A stretch of DNA of 64,000 nt from Chloranthus sessilifolius (taxonomy: Eukaryota; Streptophyta; Magnoliopsida; Chloranthales; Chloranthaceae), in NCBI GenBank assembly GCA_021018995.1, contig CM037590.1, positions 64,637,597 to 64,701,596 on the forward strand. Direction: 5' to 3'. Below, piece after piece: positions 35,735 through 46,899 of this stretch. Every line of letters begins with the position of its first letter. Positions within the stretch are counted from its first letter, which is position 1. Under the pieces are notes generated by a model. It saw only the letters and a list, made by a program, of their open reading frames with translations. It ran no database searches and was not told the origin of the DNA. The position numbers and the translations under genes were made by a program.

Positions 35735-38247
35735 TGTTAAGACCTGAAAAGTATCACTTTTCACCCCTTGACTTAATCTCTGTGGGACCCTTAATCATTT
35801 AATAAAAGTGTTTTGAGCCTGTTCTATAGGTAATGAACAGCAGTTGCAATAAGGCCTTATTCCTGCTAAGGAGCCCACTTTTGCCCCAAAAGTCTCTCAA
35901 AAGAAGGGAAGCTGGATTCAGACTAGAACTTGACTGCAAAAAGGCAAAGCATAGCAGCAACAAAGCAAGAAATGAGCCTCGCGCAGTTGCCGCAAGGTTC
36001 AAAGGATCCAGGAAGTAAGCCTCACGCAGTCCTCGTGAGTTTTCTAAGACTTCATACCAAGTGTCTGCGTTGTTCTCGCACAGTTTAGTGACAGAAGGGC
36101 TCAGAATCATGACTCGCGCAGCTCTCGCGAAGCTCAAGCACTTAAATGCTCGCGCAGTCTTGTGCAGCTCAAGAAAGCAGCACTCAAAACCTCACGCAGT
36201 TCACTCAAATCCACTGAGGAAATAGAGAGCTCTAGGTATTTCTGCGTGCAGCTATCGCGCAGTGGCCGCGGGATACAAAATTATAGAAAAACTTATCGCG
36301 CAGTTCAGAGACCAATGCACATCACGCCCTCGTGAGGATCCTCGCGAAGATCCATTGAGGAACAAACTGCTCGCGTGATTCCCGCGCCATTCAGAAGGAA
36401 AGCGCAATCCCACGAAGACCAGAGCAATCCAGCGAAGATTCAGTGCTCCATCGCGCGACTGCTTAAGCTGCAAACTAAGACAACCCCGCGACGGCTAGAA
36501 TTTCAAGTTAATCCAATCTCGTGAAGACCGTGCTACCACGTGACAGTCTTGGAAACCAGTGCTACCTGGCGAGGCTCTGAACTCTAACTCTCCCTCACTT
36601 CTGCAGAGGACATTCTGGAAACTTCCAGCAATTAGGGCACGCACTCCAACGCTCTAATTTTCGTGCTCGCACCCTGAGGCATCCAAGGAACAGTATTAGG
36701 CCATATGGCATCATTAAAATTAGGGTTTCCTAACCCTAATGCGCCACCAAGCTGGCTGCTATATAAACCTAAGCCTGGTTTAGGCTTAGGGGGCTTTTAC
36801 CTCTCTTAGAATAGAATTTTGTTTATCTTCTTCTTGCAGTAGCTGTAGACCTCTAGTAAGGTTTAGGTAGATTTCTTTTTACTTTTTTTTCTCTCCATAG
36901 TCCAGCAATTGCTGGCTATGCCTCTGTATGCTTATTTGGTTTAGATTTAATGGAATTTCATGATTGGGTGTTTTACATGTATGAGATTGAAGTTTGAGAT
37001 TGAGTTGTTCTGTATAAGGATGTTGCCTTGAGATCCTCCATTGATAGGTTGTATTATGATCAATGGAGGACTATTTTTAGAGACCTATTTAGATCCAAGT
37101 GACCTGTGTGTCTAGGCTAACATGCTCCCATACAAGCCTAGCCCCACCACAGGATCCACTAGATCTGAAATCCCCATTGGAGCTTGTGCTTGTAGCCTTG
37201 TGAACATGGTGGTGATAGCAGTGTTCTTGTTCTGTTTTAGTCCTCTGTTAGGAGGATAACCTCTGGGATAGTCTGTGACCATTTAAGTGGACAGGTTATA
37301 GCCTTAGGGTGAGGCCAATCCACAGATCCAAAACAGATTCTTCTTCTCTGCACTTGTGCTTGTAGCCCTGTGAGAGATTGTGCAGAGACAAACTCCCCTG
37401 TATTTGTATAGACCCGCCATCAGATGGTAGATCTGGCTTGGTTATAGAGATTGTAGGCTTATGACTGGATCACTGCAGTCTTTCTACAATAGTGGACAGC
37501 TAGACCTAAGGTTGTACTCAAACTCTTGCTGGTCCTATGTGTCTGGGCTAACATACTCCCATACAGGCCTAGCCCCACACATAGCACTTTAGAAGTTGAG
37601 GTTCCCTATGGATTCTTGTACTTGTAGCCTAGATGAAGTAGTACTTACAATGATGGACTTGTTCTGACCCATCTTTGGACTGTGATTCCCCAATTGGATA
37701 GTCTGTGACCATTTAAGTGGACAGGTTATAGCCATAAAGGGATTGGATCATGGCACAGAGATGAGTTGAATTCTTTCTCCTCAGTGGTGATAATGTAGCC
37801 ATTGGACAGGACTTCTATAGCAGCAGATCTGAATTTGAGTCATGAAACCCATCAGATCTGCACCTAATAGCATACTTCTCACCCTTTTATATTTATTTTC
37901 TCACATTCCATCCTTCTTCTCAACCCTTTCTGTAGTTAAATCATTAGATTACCAAAGAATGTAGAAATAAGTGACCTTAAATCACCTTCCATTTTAGGAA
38001 TTTGCCGGATCGTAGTCGATCTGAGAGCCTCATGATGGCTCCCTTGGAGCTTTAGATCAACCTTCCCTGTGGGACAAACTCTTACTTATCAAAACTTGCT
38101 ACAACAGGCCCTATATCTTGCAGGACTGTGCATATTTTAGGCTTGCTGCCCTGTCATTTTCAATCCACCTTTCATTCATTTTCATTTACCCCATTCTTAT
38201 CACTACCTCCAATAAAGTCAGTAGCAAGCATTAGAAATAGCCTAACA
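35735..38247 (+). repeat. A1 3' LTR
   Basis: Starts TGTTAAGACC and ends CCTAACA. It is about 40 bp longer than the 5' copy because of small gaps. The U3 TCGCG sites are present from about 35976 to 36540, the TATA box at 36759-36768. Confidence 0.92.
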
Positions 38248-38271
38248 GAGACCTTTTTACACACTTTCTTC

Positions 38272-38322
<51 letters not shown>

Positions 38323-38580
38323 ACACACACACACATAGAGACCTTTCTAGACACTTTCTCCACTTTTCTTAACACTTACAATGGATTTTTCTAGAACCCT
38401 AAGTGGAAAATCGGAAATTGCCTTTGTCAACACATTTGGAACTCTCTACATAGTTTCTCTATACAACTAACCATATCCTAGATGCCTCTAGAAACTTACA
38501 AGACTTCTAAAAATATCCATAATACAAAAGACACAAATACCCCTAAAATTTAATACTTAAATTAGGTTTAATCTCTAACA
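38248..38580 (-). repeat. Copia 3' LTR, inner part
   Basis: On the minus strand it starts TGTTAGAGATTAAACC at 38580, directly after the polypurine tract TTAAGGGGGA. With the 41 bp beyond A1 the LTR would be about 370 bp. It contains a duplicated segment of about 60 bp around a TA microsatellite. Confidence 0.7.
38276..38320. repeat. (TA)n microsatellite
   Basis: An uninterrupted TA run of about 45 bp followed by CAACACACACACACATAGAGACC. The same word pair, TATATA then CAACACACAC, occurs left of A1 near 20231-20255, showing a small tandem duplication in the copia LTR. Confidence 0.9.
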
Positions 38581-38799
38581 TCCCCCTTAAACCCAATTTT
38601 GTCACTCCTAACAGACTTCTAACTTTTTTAAATACATCATACTTAAGAGGCTTTGTGAAGATGTATGCAATTTGATCTTGAGAGTTCACGTACACGAGTT
38701 CGATCTCCTTCATCTTGACATGTTCGTGAATGAAATGACATCGTGTGTCAATGTGCTTGCTCCACCCATGAAATATTGGATTCTCACCAAGGCAATTGT

Positions 38800-39300
38800 A
38801 GATTTGTTATCCATGTAAATCTTTGTTGCTTCTTCTTGCAGAATTTGTAGCTCATTTAATAGATTTCTAAGTCATATTGCATGACATTGGGTTGATGTAG
38901 CCCCAACATATTCAGCTTCACACGTTGATAATGCCACAATTGGTTGCTTCTTTGACGCCCATGTAAATGCGGTGTCTCCCTTGAGAAATAGAAATCCTAA
39001 AATGCTCTTTCCATCATCCATGTCTCTTCCCCAATCGTTGTCTGTATATCCTACAAGATTAAATTCATTAGAAAATGAGTACAATAAACCATGATCTTGT
39101 GTACCTCTTATGTAACAGAGAAGTCTCTTTGTGGCCTTCAAGTGAGATACATTTGGTTCTTCCATATATCGGCTCAATAATTCAACACCATAATATATCC
39201 GGCCTTGTGCAAGTCAATTATCTAAGGCTCTCAACTAAGCTTTTGAAATATGTAGGATATATTTTTTAACTTCTATCATCTCTTCTTATCTTGAAGCCAC
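38800..39300 (-). pseudogene. Copia RNase H
   Basis: The minus strand reads SHLKATKRLLCYIRGTQDHGLLYS, then LVGYTDNDWGRDMDDGKSILGFLFLKG and KKQPIVALSTCEAEYVGATS. These are the standard copia RNase H blocks, with the Asp, Glu and Asp-containing strands. Part of a broken element. Confidence 0.88.
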
Positions 39301-40010
39301 ATTCAACCGGTGTTTTTACCAGAGTACGATCATGCATCTTAAGTTTCTTAAAGATTTTTTTGCATAGGCACTTTGAGAAATGAATATACCTTCTTTGATT
39401 CGCTTCACTTCAATCCCTAGGAAGTAGGACATGAGCCCAATGTTCGTCATTTCTCATATCATCATGTCTTTGAACTTCTTAAACATACTTGGATTACTTC
39501 CTATGAAGATCAAATCATTGACATACAAACAAACAAGCATAATATCTCCATTTTCATTCATCTTTGTATATAAAGAATGTTCATAAGGGCGCTTAGCAAA
39601 ACCATTTTGTGGAAGAATTTATCAACTCTACTATTTCACGCCCTTGGAGCTTGCTTTAAATTATATAAAGCCTTCTTTAAACAAGCAACGGGAGTAAATA
39701 CCTCATCATAATCAATTTCGGCTTGCTGTTTGTATGATTTTGCCACCAATCTTGCTTTATGTCTTTCAATCTCACCATTTGCATTCTTCTTTGTCTTGTA
39801 AACTCATTTGACGCCAATAGCTTTATGTCATTGAGGAAGTGATGAGCTCCCATGTTTCATTCTTTTCAATGGCATGGATTTCTTCATCCATTACTTTCTT
39901 CCATACCTTTAATTTAATAACTTCTTCAAAACCTATAGGATCATAATCTGCAAATAGCCAACAAAGCGTCAATTTGTCGAGTTACCTCATAAATATCGCT
40001 TAGATATTTT
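39300..40010 (-). pseudogene. Copia reverse transcriptase remains
   Basis: The minus strand keeps the region of the RT catalytic box (LVCLYV.DLIFIGSNPSMFKKFK) near 39450-39540 and upstream copia RT blocks to about 40000. The reading frame is badly broken. Confidence 0.7.
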
Positions 40011-40013
40011 ATC

Positions 40014-40669
40014 TTAGAATGTCTCGGTCCAAGATACTCGAGGATGATGATGAACCATATGAAGAAGTGATGGGGAAAAGTTTTTTTGGCTTGGAGTGAC
40101 CGTATCTATTGGTTCTTGATGAGGTTCCTTCTTCTCGTCCTCCATTTCGATAGTTACTTTTTCTTTGTTATTTTCCCAATCCCGTATGCCTTCTTCATCA
40201 AATTTTACATCCCTACTCACAATGACTTTTTTTGTGATAGGATAATACAACTTATATAATTTACTTCTTTCTCCATATCCTATAAAAATGCGTTATTTTC
40301 CTTCATCATTTAGTTTTTTCCGCATTTCATTTAGCACATTAGCATATGCCACACACCCAAATATTCTTAAATTTGAAACATCGGATTTATATGAACTCCA
40401 TGCTTCTTTGGGTGTTATAAAATCAATTCTCTTAGTGGGACATCTATTTAATAAATAGTCGGCACAAGAAATTGTTTCGGCCCAAATTTCTTTTGGCATC
40501 TCCTTTTCTTTTAACATACACCTCACCATATATGTTGAGAAGTGTTCTATTTTTTCTTTTGGTGATTCAATTTTGTTGATGTGTATATGATGTCGTCAAT
40601 TGATGCCAAATTTCATGCTCTTTACAAAATTATTCAAAAGCATGTGAGGTATATTAACCACCTCGATCT
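40014..40669 (-). pseudogene. Copia integrase C-terminal part
   Basis: The minus strand reads MLKEKEMPKEIWAETISCADYLLNRCPTKRI, then PKEAWSSYKSDVSNLRIFGCVAYANV, then a Ser-Arg-Asp-Val block (ITKKVIVSRDVKFDEEG) and an acidic linker. This is the conserved end of copia integrase and the linker to RT. G2 begins at 40670. Confidence 0.88.
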
Positions 40670-40919
40670 TGTAGACACCCCCATTTTGCCTTCTCGGAAT
40701 ATACATTTTTTATTCGATCAACCTTTGACCTCATAACCCTGATATGGAAACCATGCACTAAAATGATAGTACATGGCTGAACATAGGCTGAAACAATAGC
40801 TTTGTGGCTCAGATCTCGGCGTAGGGAGCCTATATACTGAAATAATAGTATATAGTCAAAATGCAGACTGAAACAATAGTCTTGTATTTCAGACTAGAGA
40901 CCAGACCCGGACAACCCCA

Positions 40920-41340
40920 AATTAAGCGCCTGAAACCCCACGCATAATTCGATTGCACGCTAGACCACAAACGCGCAATCAGCCCTTCTTTCAGACCAAA
41001 CTTCCTTTCCCAGACCTATTTGAGACTCGATCACGCGCCTGACACCAGATGCGCGATTGGATTGAGTGCCACAACACCAGCTCATAATTGGCCTACGCCC
41101 GACCTAGCCTCACAGTACTTGACCCCTAAGTTTCCTCGATTAAACACTTTTGAAGATATGCTTAATTGGATTGCGCATGTACTACCAAGTGCGCAATTAG
41201 CCCTAATGCTATTAGGACTAAGTCGAGGTCACTCCACCGAGTCAAGGTCGACTCAAAGCGATTAAGCACTAGAAAACTGGCGCGTAATTCGATTAAATGC
41301 CTAGAAAATAGCGCGTAATTGAAGAAAAACCTATAAGAGA
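40920..41340 (+). promoter_or_regulatory. G2 LTR U3 dyad-motif cluster and TATA-like box
   Basis: Motif arms of the type ATYRCGCR and its complement recur between 40920 and 41320. Paired arms have centres 20 bp apart at 41030-41057 and 41170-41197. GCGCGTAAT occurs at about 41280 and 41311, directly before the TATA-like box. Confidence 0.55.
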
Positions 41341-42189
41341 TTTTTTTTCAAGGTTGAAAAAAGAGGCTGGCAATTTTCGAGAGAGAACGGATTTTTTTTC
41401 GGGATTCTGAAACCAGAGAACTCCGAGGACAAACCCATAGAGCACCTTAATCATGGTTTCGAGATTCAAACTTCTAATCTTCGAGATTTCTCTCCACAGC
41501 CCCGACCCTTAGGTAATGATTTAATTTTTAGTTTTGACCATAATTTCTAGCCTATAGATTTAGTATTCTATTAGTTTTGATCATAGATTTTAATGTTCAG
41601 TCCGAGACCATAGCACCTTTTTTAGACCTCAAATATCTTATATCTGGTTCTAATTCTCCGAATTTGGAACCAGTTCTGAACCTAACGGTCTAATTCATCG
41701 ACCCTAGGTCTAATTCTGTTCTAAAATCTCAATCTATAGTCCTATTATTAATTTCTAGTTCTAATCCTTCGATTTAGAACTAGTCTTTAATCATACGATC
41801 TGATTTTCTGATTTCGGACCCGAATTCAGTCCTAAAAATTAATTTTAATTCCTCAATTTAATACTTCTAAAAATCCTAAATATAATTTCAGTTTTTATAA
41901 TTCTAGTTCATAGTTTAATTCATAATTAATATTTCAAAAGCAATTTCGAGAAATCTAAAAATACTATTTTACGATCCAAAATTTTAATTTATCTTTAATC
42001 TCAGCCATCTGATTTACCCAAGAGAGCTTGCGGAGGGTACTCGGGAACGAGGCCAATCCTCCTTAGCATAGCGGGCCCAAAACCCTTTTTCTAAGAATTT
42101 TAGAATTAATTAATTACTTTTATTTTATCCCTTTAGTATAATTAATTAGTAGGTTTATCTTATTTCAGCATATTTAATTAATTAAGAGC

Positions 42190-42780
42190 ATTAAATCTTA
42201 GTATGCCTGATTAATTTCTTGCTTTAATTAGAATTTGGTGTGATTAATTTCATTACTTTAATTAGATTTTTAGTATAATTAAGTCATTACTTCAATTAGA
42301 ATTTCAATAAAATTAGTTTACTTATTTCAATTAGATTCTTAATAAAAATCAGTTTATTCATTTTAATTGGATTTGAATAAAAATTAATTCATTTGCTTTA
42401 AATTAGAGTTTCAGTAAAATTAGTCTTCTATTTCAATTAGAATTCTAGTAGGACTACTATAATTGTTTTAGTTAGAATTTCGATACAATTAGTATACTTG
42501 ATTTAATTAGAATTCCAATACAACTAGCATACTCGCTCTACTTAGAATCCTAGTACAATTGGCATGCTCAAATTAATTAAAGTTTCACTAGAACCAACAT
42601 GCTTGCACTCCTAGTACGATTAGGAGACTTGAGCATAATCAGACTTCTAATGGGATTAGGAGACTACAAATAATCGGACTCCTAGTAGTATTAGAACACT
42701 AAATTAATTAGAATTCTAATAAGATTAGGAAATTAAATTAATTAGACCCCTAATAGGATTATAATATTAGAATAGGTCCA
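42190..42780 (+). repeat. G2 LTR imperfect tandem array
   Basis: About a dozen imperfect units of 33-40 bp, each of the form TTTAATTAGAATTY.ARTA.AATTAG..TACT. The array is longer than its counterpart in the G1 LTR. No coding content. Confidence 0.65.
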
Positions 42781-43156
42781 CTCACTCTAACAAATTCGTA
42801 GCTAGATTCATAGTAGAATTAGGGAAGTCTAAACTGATCGGAACTATAACAATAACGGAAAATAAAAGGGGAAATTGAACTATCTAAATTAAGGAAAAGA
42901 TATAGCTGCTGACGTTCGTACGCAGACGATTCAGTGTAGAAGTAACCCATACCCGCTCTTAAGCATAATCATTGACGTGTTTCAGCGTCGATAAATATCT
43001 GCAGCTGGCAATCACAATAAACTTAGAACCTTCCTAGAAACCCCTTTATTTTTAACATTCCAAACGCTGCATCGCTAGAGTCCATTAGGACAGAATTGGA
43101 AGCCATTGATTCAACGGAAACTGAGAGGAACCCAGAAAAAGTGCGCACCAACAGAC

Positions 43157-43176
43157 TGGCATTCGCGATGGGATGG
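43157..43176 (+). promoter_or_regulatory. G2 primer binding site candidate
   Basis: TGGCATTCGCGATGGGATGG begins 3 bp after the LTR end and starts TGG as primer sites do. I could not assign the complementary tRNA. Confidence 0.5.
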
Positions 43177-43240
43177 TTTTGTAAAGTCTTTTTCTAGATA
43201 GTTAGTTTCTATCCTATTTCCCTATTTTCTTCTTTCCATC

Positions 43241-45000
43241 GTGTCGTTTAGATTCTCTTATATATATATGAGTCTTTGTCAAAGACTCGAGATGTCTGAT
43301 ATACGAAGAGTGAGTTTAGGAGACTCACCATTGTGGGGATATCATGACAACCCCATGTACAGAGAAGAATCACTTCACAATTCTAGCCTACAACAACCTG
43401 AGATTAATATGGCTGGTGAGCAAGAGAATCCCTTCTCTACCCCACACACCGGGAACAATCATGAGCTGAGAGATGGTGGCATCGGATAAAACCTTACTGC
43501 CCAACAAATTGTAGAACTCAGTATCCAAAGAATACAAAGAGGAGATGACATCTCCGAAAAATTGCTTCGAGGATTGGCCGTTGTATATGAAACCATTAGG
43601 TCACGACAACTTTTAGAAGAACAAGAGCGACAAGAGAGGCCACCTCCTACCCCGAGTACGGTGTTGGCCCGTGCCACCTCATTGAGACAACCTGCCCACA
43701 CATTCTTCAACGATGACCCTCTGGACAAGGTTTGCTCATGGGTTCCTCTAAGGGACAACACCATTAAAATCTAAGATCTCCCTAAAATGCTCGATGAGTA
43801 TATGGCCAAGAGAGAGCGTCCCGATCACTCATTCAGGTTCGACAAATTTTGCCGAGATATCGAGTTCAATTTACCAACAGGATTTAAGCCACCAAAGTTT
43901 ACCAAATATAATGGCACCAGAAATTTGAATCATCACTTGGCTCTCTTTTGTAATAATTGTCAACCCATATGTGATAATCAAGGACTTCTCATTCACTATT
44001 TGCAACGCTCATTAGAAGGAGAAGCTTTAGATTGGTTTGTGGGACTCCCGCTTTATAAGATTGAAACCTTTGATGAATTAGTCGGTCAATTCCTAGACCA
44101 GTACAAACATTTGATCCAAGAGACAGTTAGTCTCAGCGACCTAATGGCAGCCAAGCAAGGACCTGATGAAGAATTTATCGACTTCATCGCTAGATGGAAA
44201 AAACTCGCTGTCAGGACCGACACTTCAATGAAAGAGAAGTACTCAGTTGATATTATTATCGACAATACTAGGGAACTATTAAAAAGCGCACTCATCATAA
44301 GTGATTGCCCCGACTTCACTGCACTCCACTCTCGGGCATCCCAACTAGAATGATACATTAAAGGTGAAGATCTCGCGTTATCCATAGTCACGTCAAAAGT
44401 AGGCTCTTCCAACAAATCAAAATCAAAAAATAATAAGAAAGCCTTAGGAACTAAGTAAGTTAACACCGTTATCAACCAAGGACAAAACTCTGGTAACAAA
44501 AACTTCCTACCGCAAAATTTCAGACATAATCAAAACCAATAACGGTATACCAACCAAAATCAAGGTGTTAGTCAATAGATATACGCAAACCAAAACCAGG
44601 GCAGAATGAAAATCAAGGCTAATACAAAAATAGGAACCAGTACCCTAACACCTATCAGAATCAGAACACGACATGGAGTCAAGCGGCCCACGCGTCGAAT
44701 TATAATAGCATACCCCCACCGGAGAACTTCAACCCAGCCAGAGGCCCTTACCAACCAAGGCGGGAACACTATCCCCCTTTATCGGATATAATTCTCAACA
44801 TCTTTTATCTCCCTAACACTCAAAATCTCCTCCGATTCCCATAAGAAAAACTTCGCCCATGGCCTGTAAGTCTAGACTATAGTAAATATTATGCCTTTTA
44901 TTGATACGCGGGGCACAACCTAGAAGATTGTTGGGTCCTCAGGGACGTAATCTATGACATGAATGATCGAAATCAAATTGATTGGAAAGCGCTTAGGAAT
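43241..45000 (+). pseudogene. G2 gag
   Basis: An N-terminal region (MSDIRRVSLGDSP onward) leads to the gag core at about 43850-44300: HHLALFCNNC, LQRSLEGEALDWFVGLPLYKIETFDELVGQFLDQYKH, EEFIDFIARWKKLA. An Asn/Gln-rich linker follows, then the zinc-knuckle-like YAGHNLEDCW near 44905-44940. It forms the capsid-like particle. Broken. Confidence 0.8.
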
Positions 45001-46560
45001 CTCAACCCTAATAATAAGCAACCCCAACAGAGTTTAGGGATCATAAACAACCCCATGCCCAACCACAACCAAGCAACACCGGCCCAAGTCACTACCGTGG
45101 ATCTCCCCAATCAACCTTCCTTCCAGCCCTCTACTTTAATCACTCGCATCCAACCCTTTGCCGCTTCTGCCACACCAGCAAGAGCTTCCTCACCCCTACA
45201 TCCCTCGGCCCTGATCACTCGCATCGCCCCGTCGAGCCCGCCTCCATATCCAAGATTCACTCAGATACGAGTCCATTCCTTTAGGGTCAGGAGACCATCC
45301 CTCCATCGTCACTCACCAGAACCTTCAACCCCTCTAAATCCTAAACCAACACCCTTACCACTCCCTTCGTCCGATTCTGAACCCGAGTGTGGAGAGCACT
45401 TTCTTCGGACTGCAGCCCAAGTTGTCGCATGGGTAGAAAGTGTCACCCGTAAGACTCCAAGCTGAGAGAGTGAAACAAAGACTAAGTGTTTATTGAACGT
45501 AGGAGAAAGTGAGTGAGAAGAACACCTCGACGCTAGTCTCTGCTTTCATAGAAGAGGAGGATTACATGCAATATCTCCCACCTTGGAACGATGCCGTGCA
45601 AGCACACGCTCCGATCTCCAACTTTACTCACTTCACAAACACATCAACATCGAGTCATGTCGGGTTTGGCCAACAACCGATGTGCCCAATTCTCAAGTCA
45701 GGAACCAATTACCCACCTCCTCCTTTCCCTCAGAGTAAGGATTTCATGAGCGCACAATCACCAGAGGAGAATGTGAGAGAAAGAGAGGTTAACTTGCCTC
45801 CCCCACCTCACATCATCCCTCCACCAATCCCTACACCCCAACCATTCCAACCACCCACACCGAAGGCTCACAGGCTGGGCAAAGAAATCGCGCTTGAGCC
45901 AGGACAAGAATATGACCTTTTGCTGGATCTCTAGAAGATCCCAGCCCAGATATCCATACTAGAACTCATCAAGAAATCGCCTGACCATCACCGACTGTTG
46001 ATAAGGATACTTGAAGACACACAAGTAGATGAGGATACAACCCTAGATGAGCTTCATCAAATCACCTCGGTCATAGTGCAACCTCTAACCTCTAACGCTT
46101 ATGTTCACAGTTGCAGACATGCCTAAAGAGTCACTCTGTGGGAGTGCAGCTCCCATATATCTCACGGTCATAATTAGAGGATTCTCTGTACCCCATGCAT
46201 TGGTCGATACGGGAGCGAGACTCAATATTTTCCCTCTCACAATATTAAAGATGCTCGAATACACAGAGCAAGACATCAAGCCCCCCGCACTGTCACTCAT
46301 AGCCTACGATGGCTAGCGTCATTTCGTGAAAGGAACTATTAAACCCTAGGTTCGCCTCGAACCTGTGACGAAAGACGTTACTTTTCATGTTTCCTATTCT
46401 GCTAGTACGTACAATCTTATCTTAGGGAGGAAATGGCTAGAGACGATGAAGGCTGTCGCGTCCACATATCATCAATGCGTCAAGTTCCCATACGACGACT
46501 CTATCATCCATATTTATGCTGATGCACCCCTCCAGGAGATGGATACTGATTACGCGGCAA
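45001..46560 (+). pseudogene. G2 Pro-rich linker and aspartic protease
   Basis: A Pro/Ser-rich spacer to about 45850 is followed by a conserved helix region (LEPGQEYDLL, LELIKKSPDHH) and the protease from about 46100: HALVDTGARLN near 46194-46226 and LILGRKWLE near 46410. The same order as G1 1281-2060. Confidence 0.78.
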
Positions 46561-46749
46561 GCATCTCGACAGCCCATAATTTCATATTAAACACAGGTCA
46601 CATTCAAAAGACCCAAATCCCTGACGAGACAACCATTAAGGAAATCTGTCCCCCTGCTCGTCCTAGTTCTCCCCCAACGCGTTTAGTGAGGAGAGAGGTC
46701 AGTCCAGACCTCGCCAAACTTTATGACATCAATCCCACCATGACGAAAG

Positions 46750-46868
46750 GGTGGGATCTTATCTACCAACTTGGATACGTCTCCCACACCGGACTCGGTA
46801 AGAACAAGCAAGGTCGCATAGGACCTGTCGTCCCAACAAAAATATGCAAACACATAGGGTTAGGTCTT
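46750..46868 (+). pseudogene. G2 G-patch domain
   Basis: GWDLIYQLGYVSHTGLGKN and the following QGRIGPV...GLGL fit the G-patch consensus well. It lies between protease and RT, as in G1. Confidence 0.75.
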
Positions 46869-46899
46869 ATTGCTAACTTATTCTCTACCTCACCAAAAT

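Larger units (their letters stand above)
20262..38247 (+). mobile_element. A1: Athila-like Ty3/gypsy element, both ends present
   Basis: 17,986 bp with LTRs of 2472 and 2513 bp that begin TGTTAAGACC and end CCTAACA, a tRNA-Asp-type primer site, gag, protease, RT, RNase H and integrase in gypsy order, an extra ORF region after pol, a polypurine tract and a 5 bp target duplication GAGAC at 20257-20261 and 38248-38252. It is structurally whole but its genes are broken (about 15 breaks). By eye the LTRs differ by about 4-5%, giving very roughly 1.5-2 million years at 1.3e-8 per site per year. The Athila placement rests on the primer site, the GGTTTGGGGGTG polypurine tract, the pol sequence type and the long 3' region. 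Confidence 0.9.
38248..40669 (-). mobile_element. Ty1/copia element, 3' half, minus strand, split by A1 and G2
   Basis: On the minus strand, integrase C-terminus, RT, RNase H, polypurine tract and LTR follow in copia order. The LTR is interrupted by A1 (outer end at 20221-20261), and the integrase is interrupted by G2 at 40670, so gag, protease and the 5' LTR lie outside the window. It is heavily broken (more than 10 breaks) and older than A1 and G2. The lineage within copia was not assigned. Confidence 0.85.
40670..43153 (+). repeat. G2 5' LTR
   Basis: Starts TGTAGACACCCCC and ends GCACCAACA, as the G1 LTR does. The U3 part carries perfect dyads ATCACGCG/TGCGCGAT-type at 41030-41057 and ATTGCGCA/TGCGCAAT at 41170-41197. 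A TATA-like CTATAAGAGA follows at about 41331. Confidence 0.87.

Noticed and set aside
17140-43153. The LTRs at 17140 and 40670 as the two ends of one element
   Set aside because: The first is preceded by a polypurine tract (so it is a 3' LTR) and the second is followed by gag (so it is a 5' LTR). They belong to two elements, G1 and G2.
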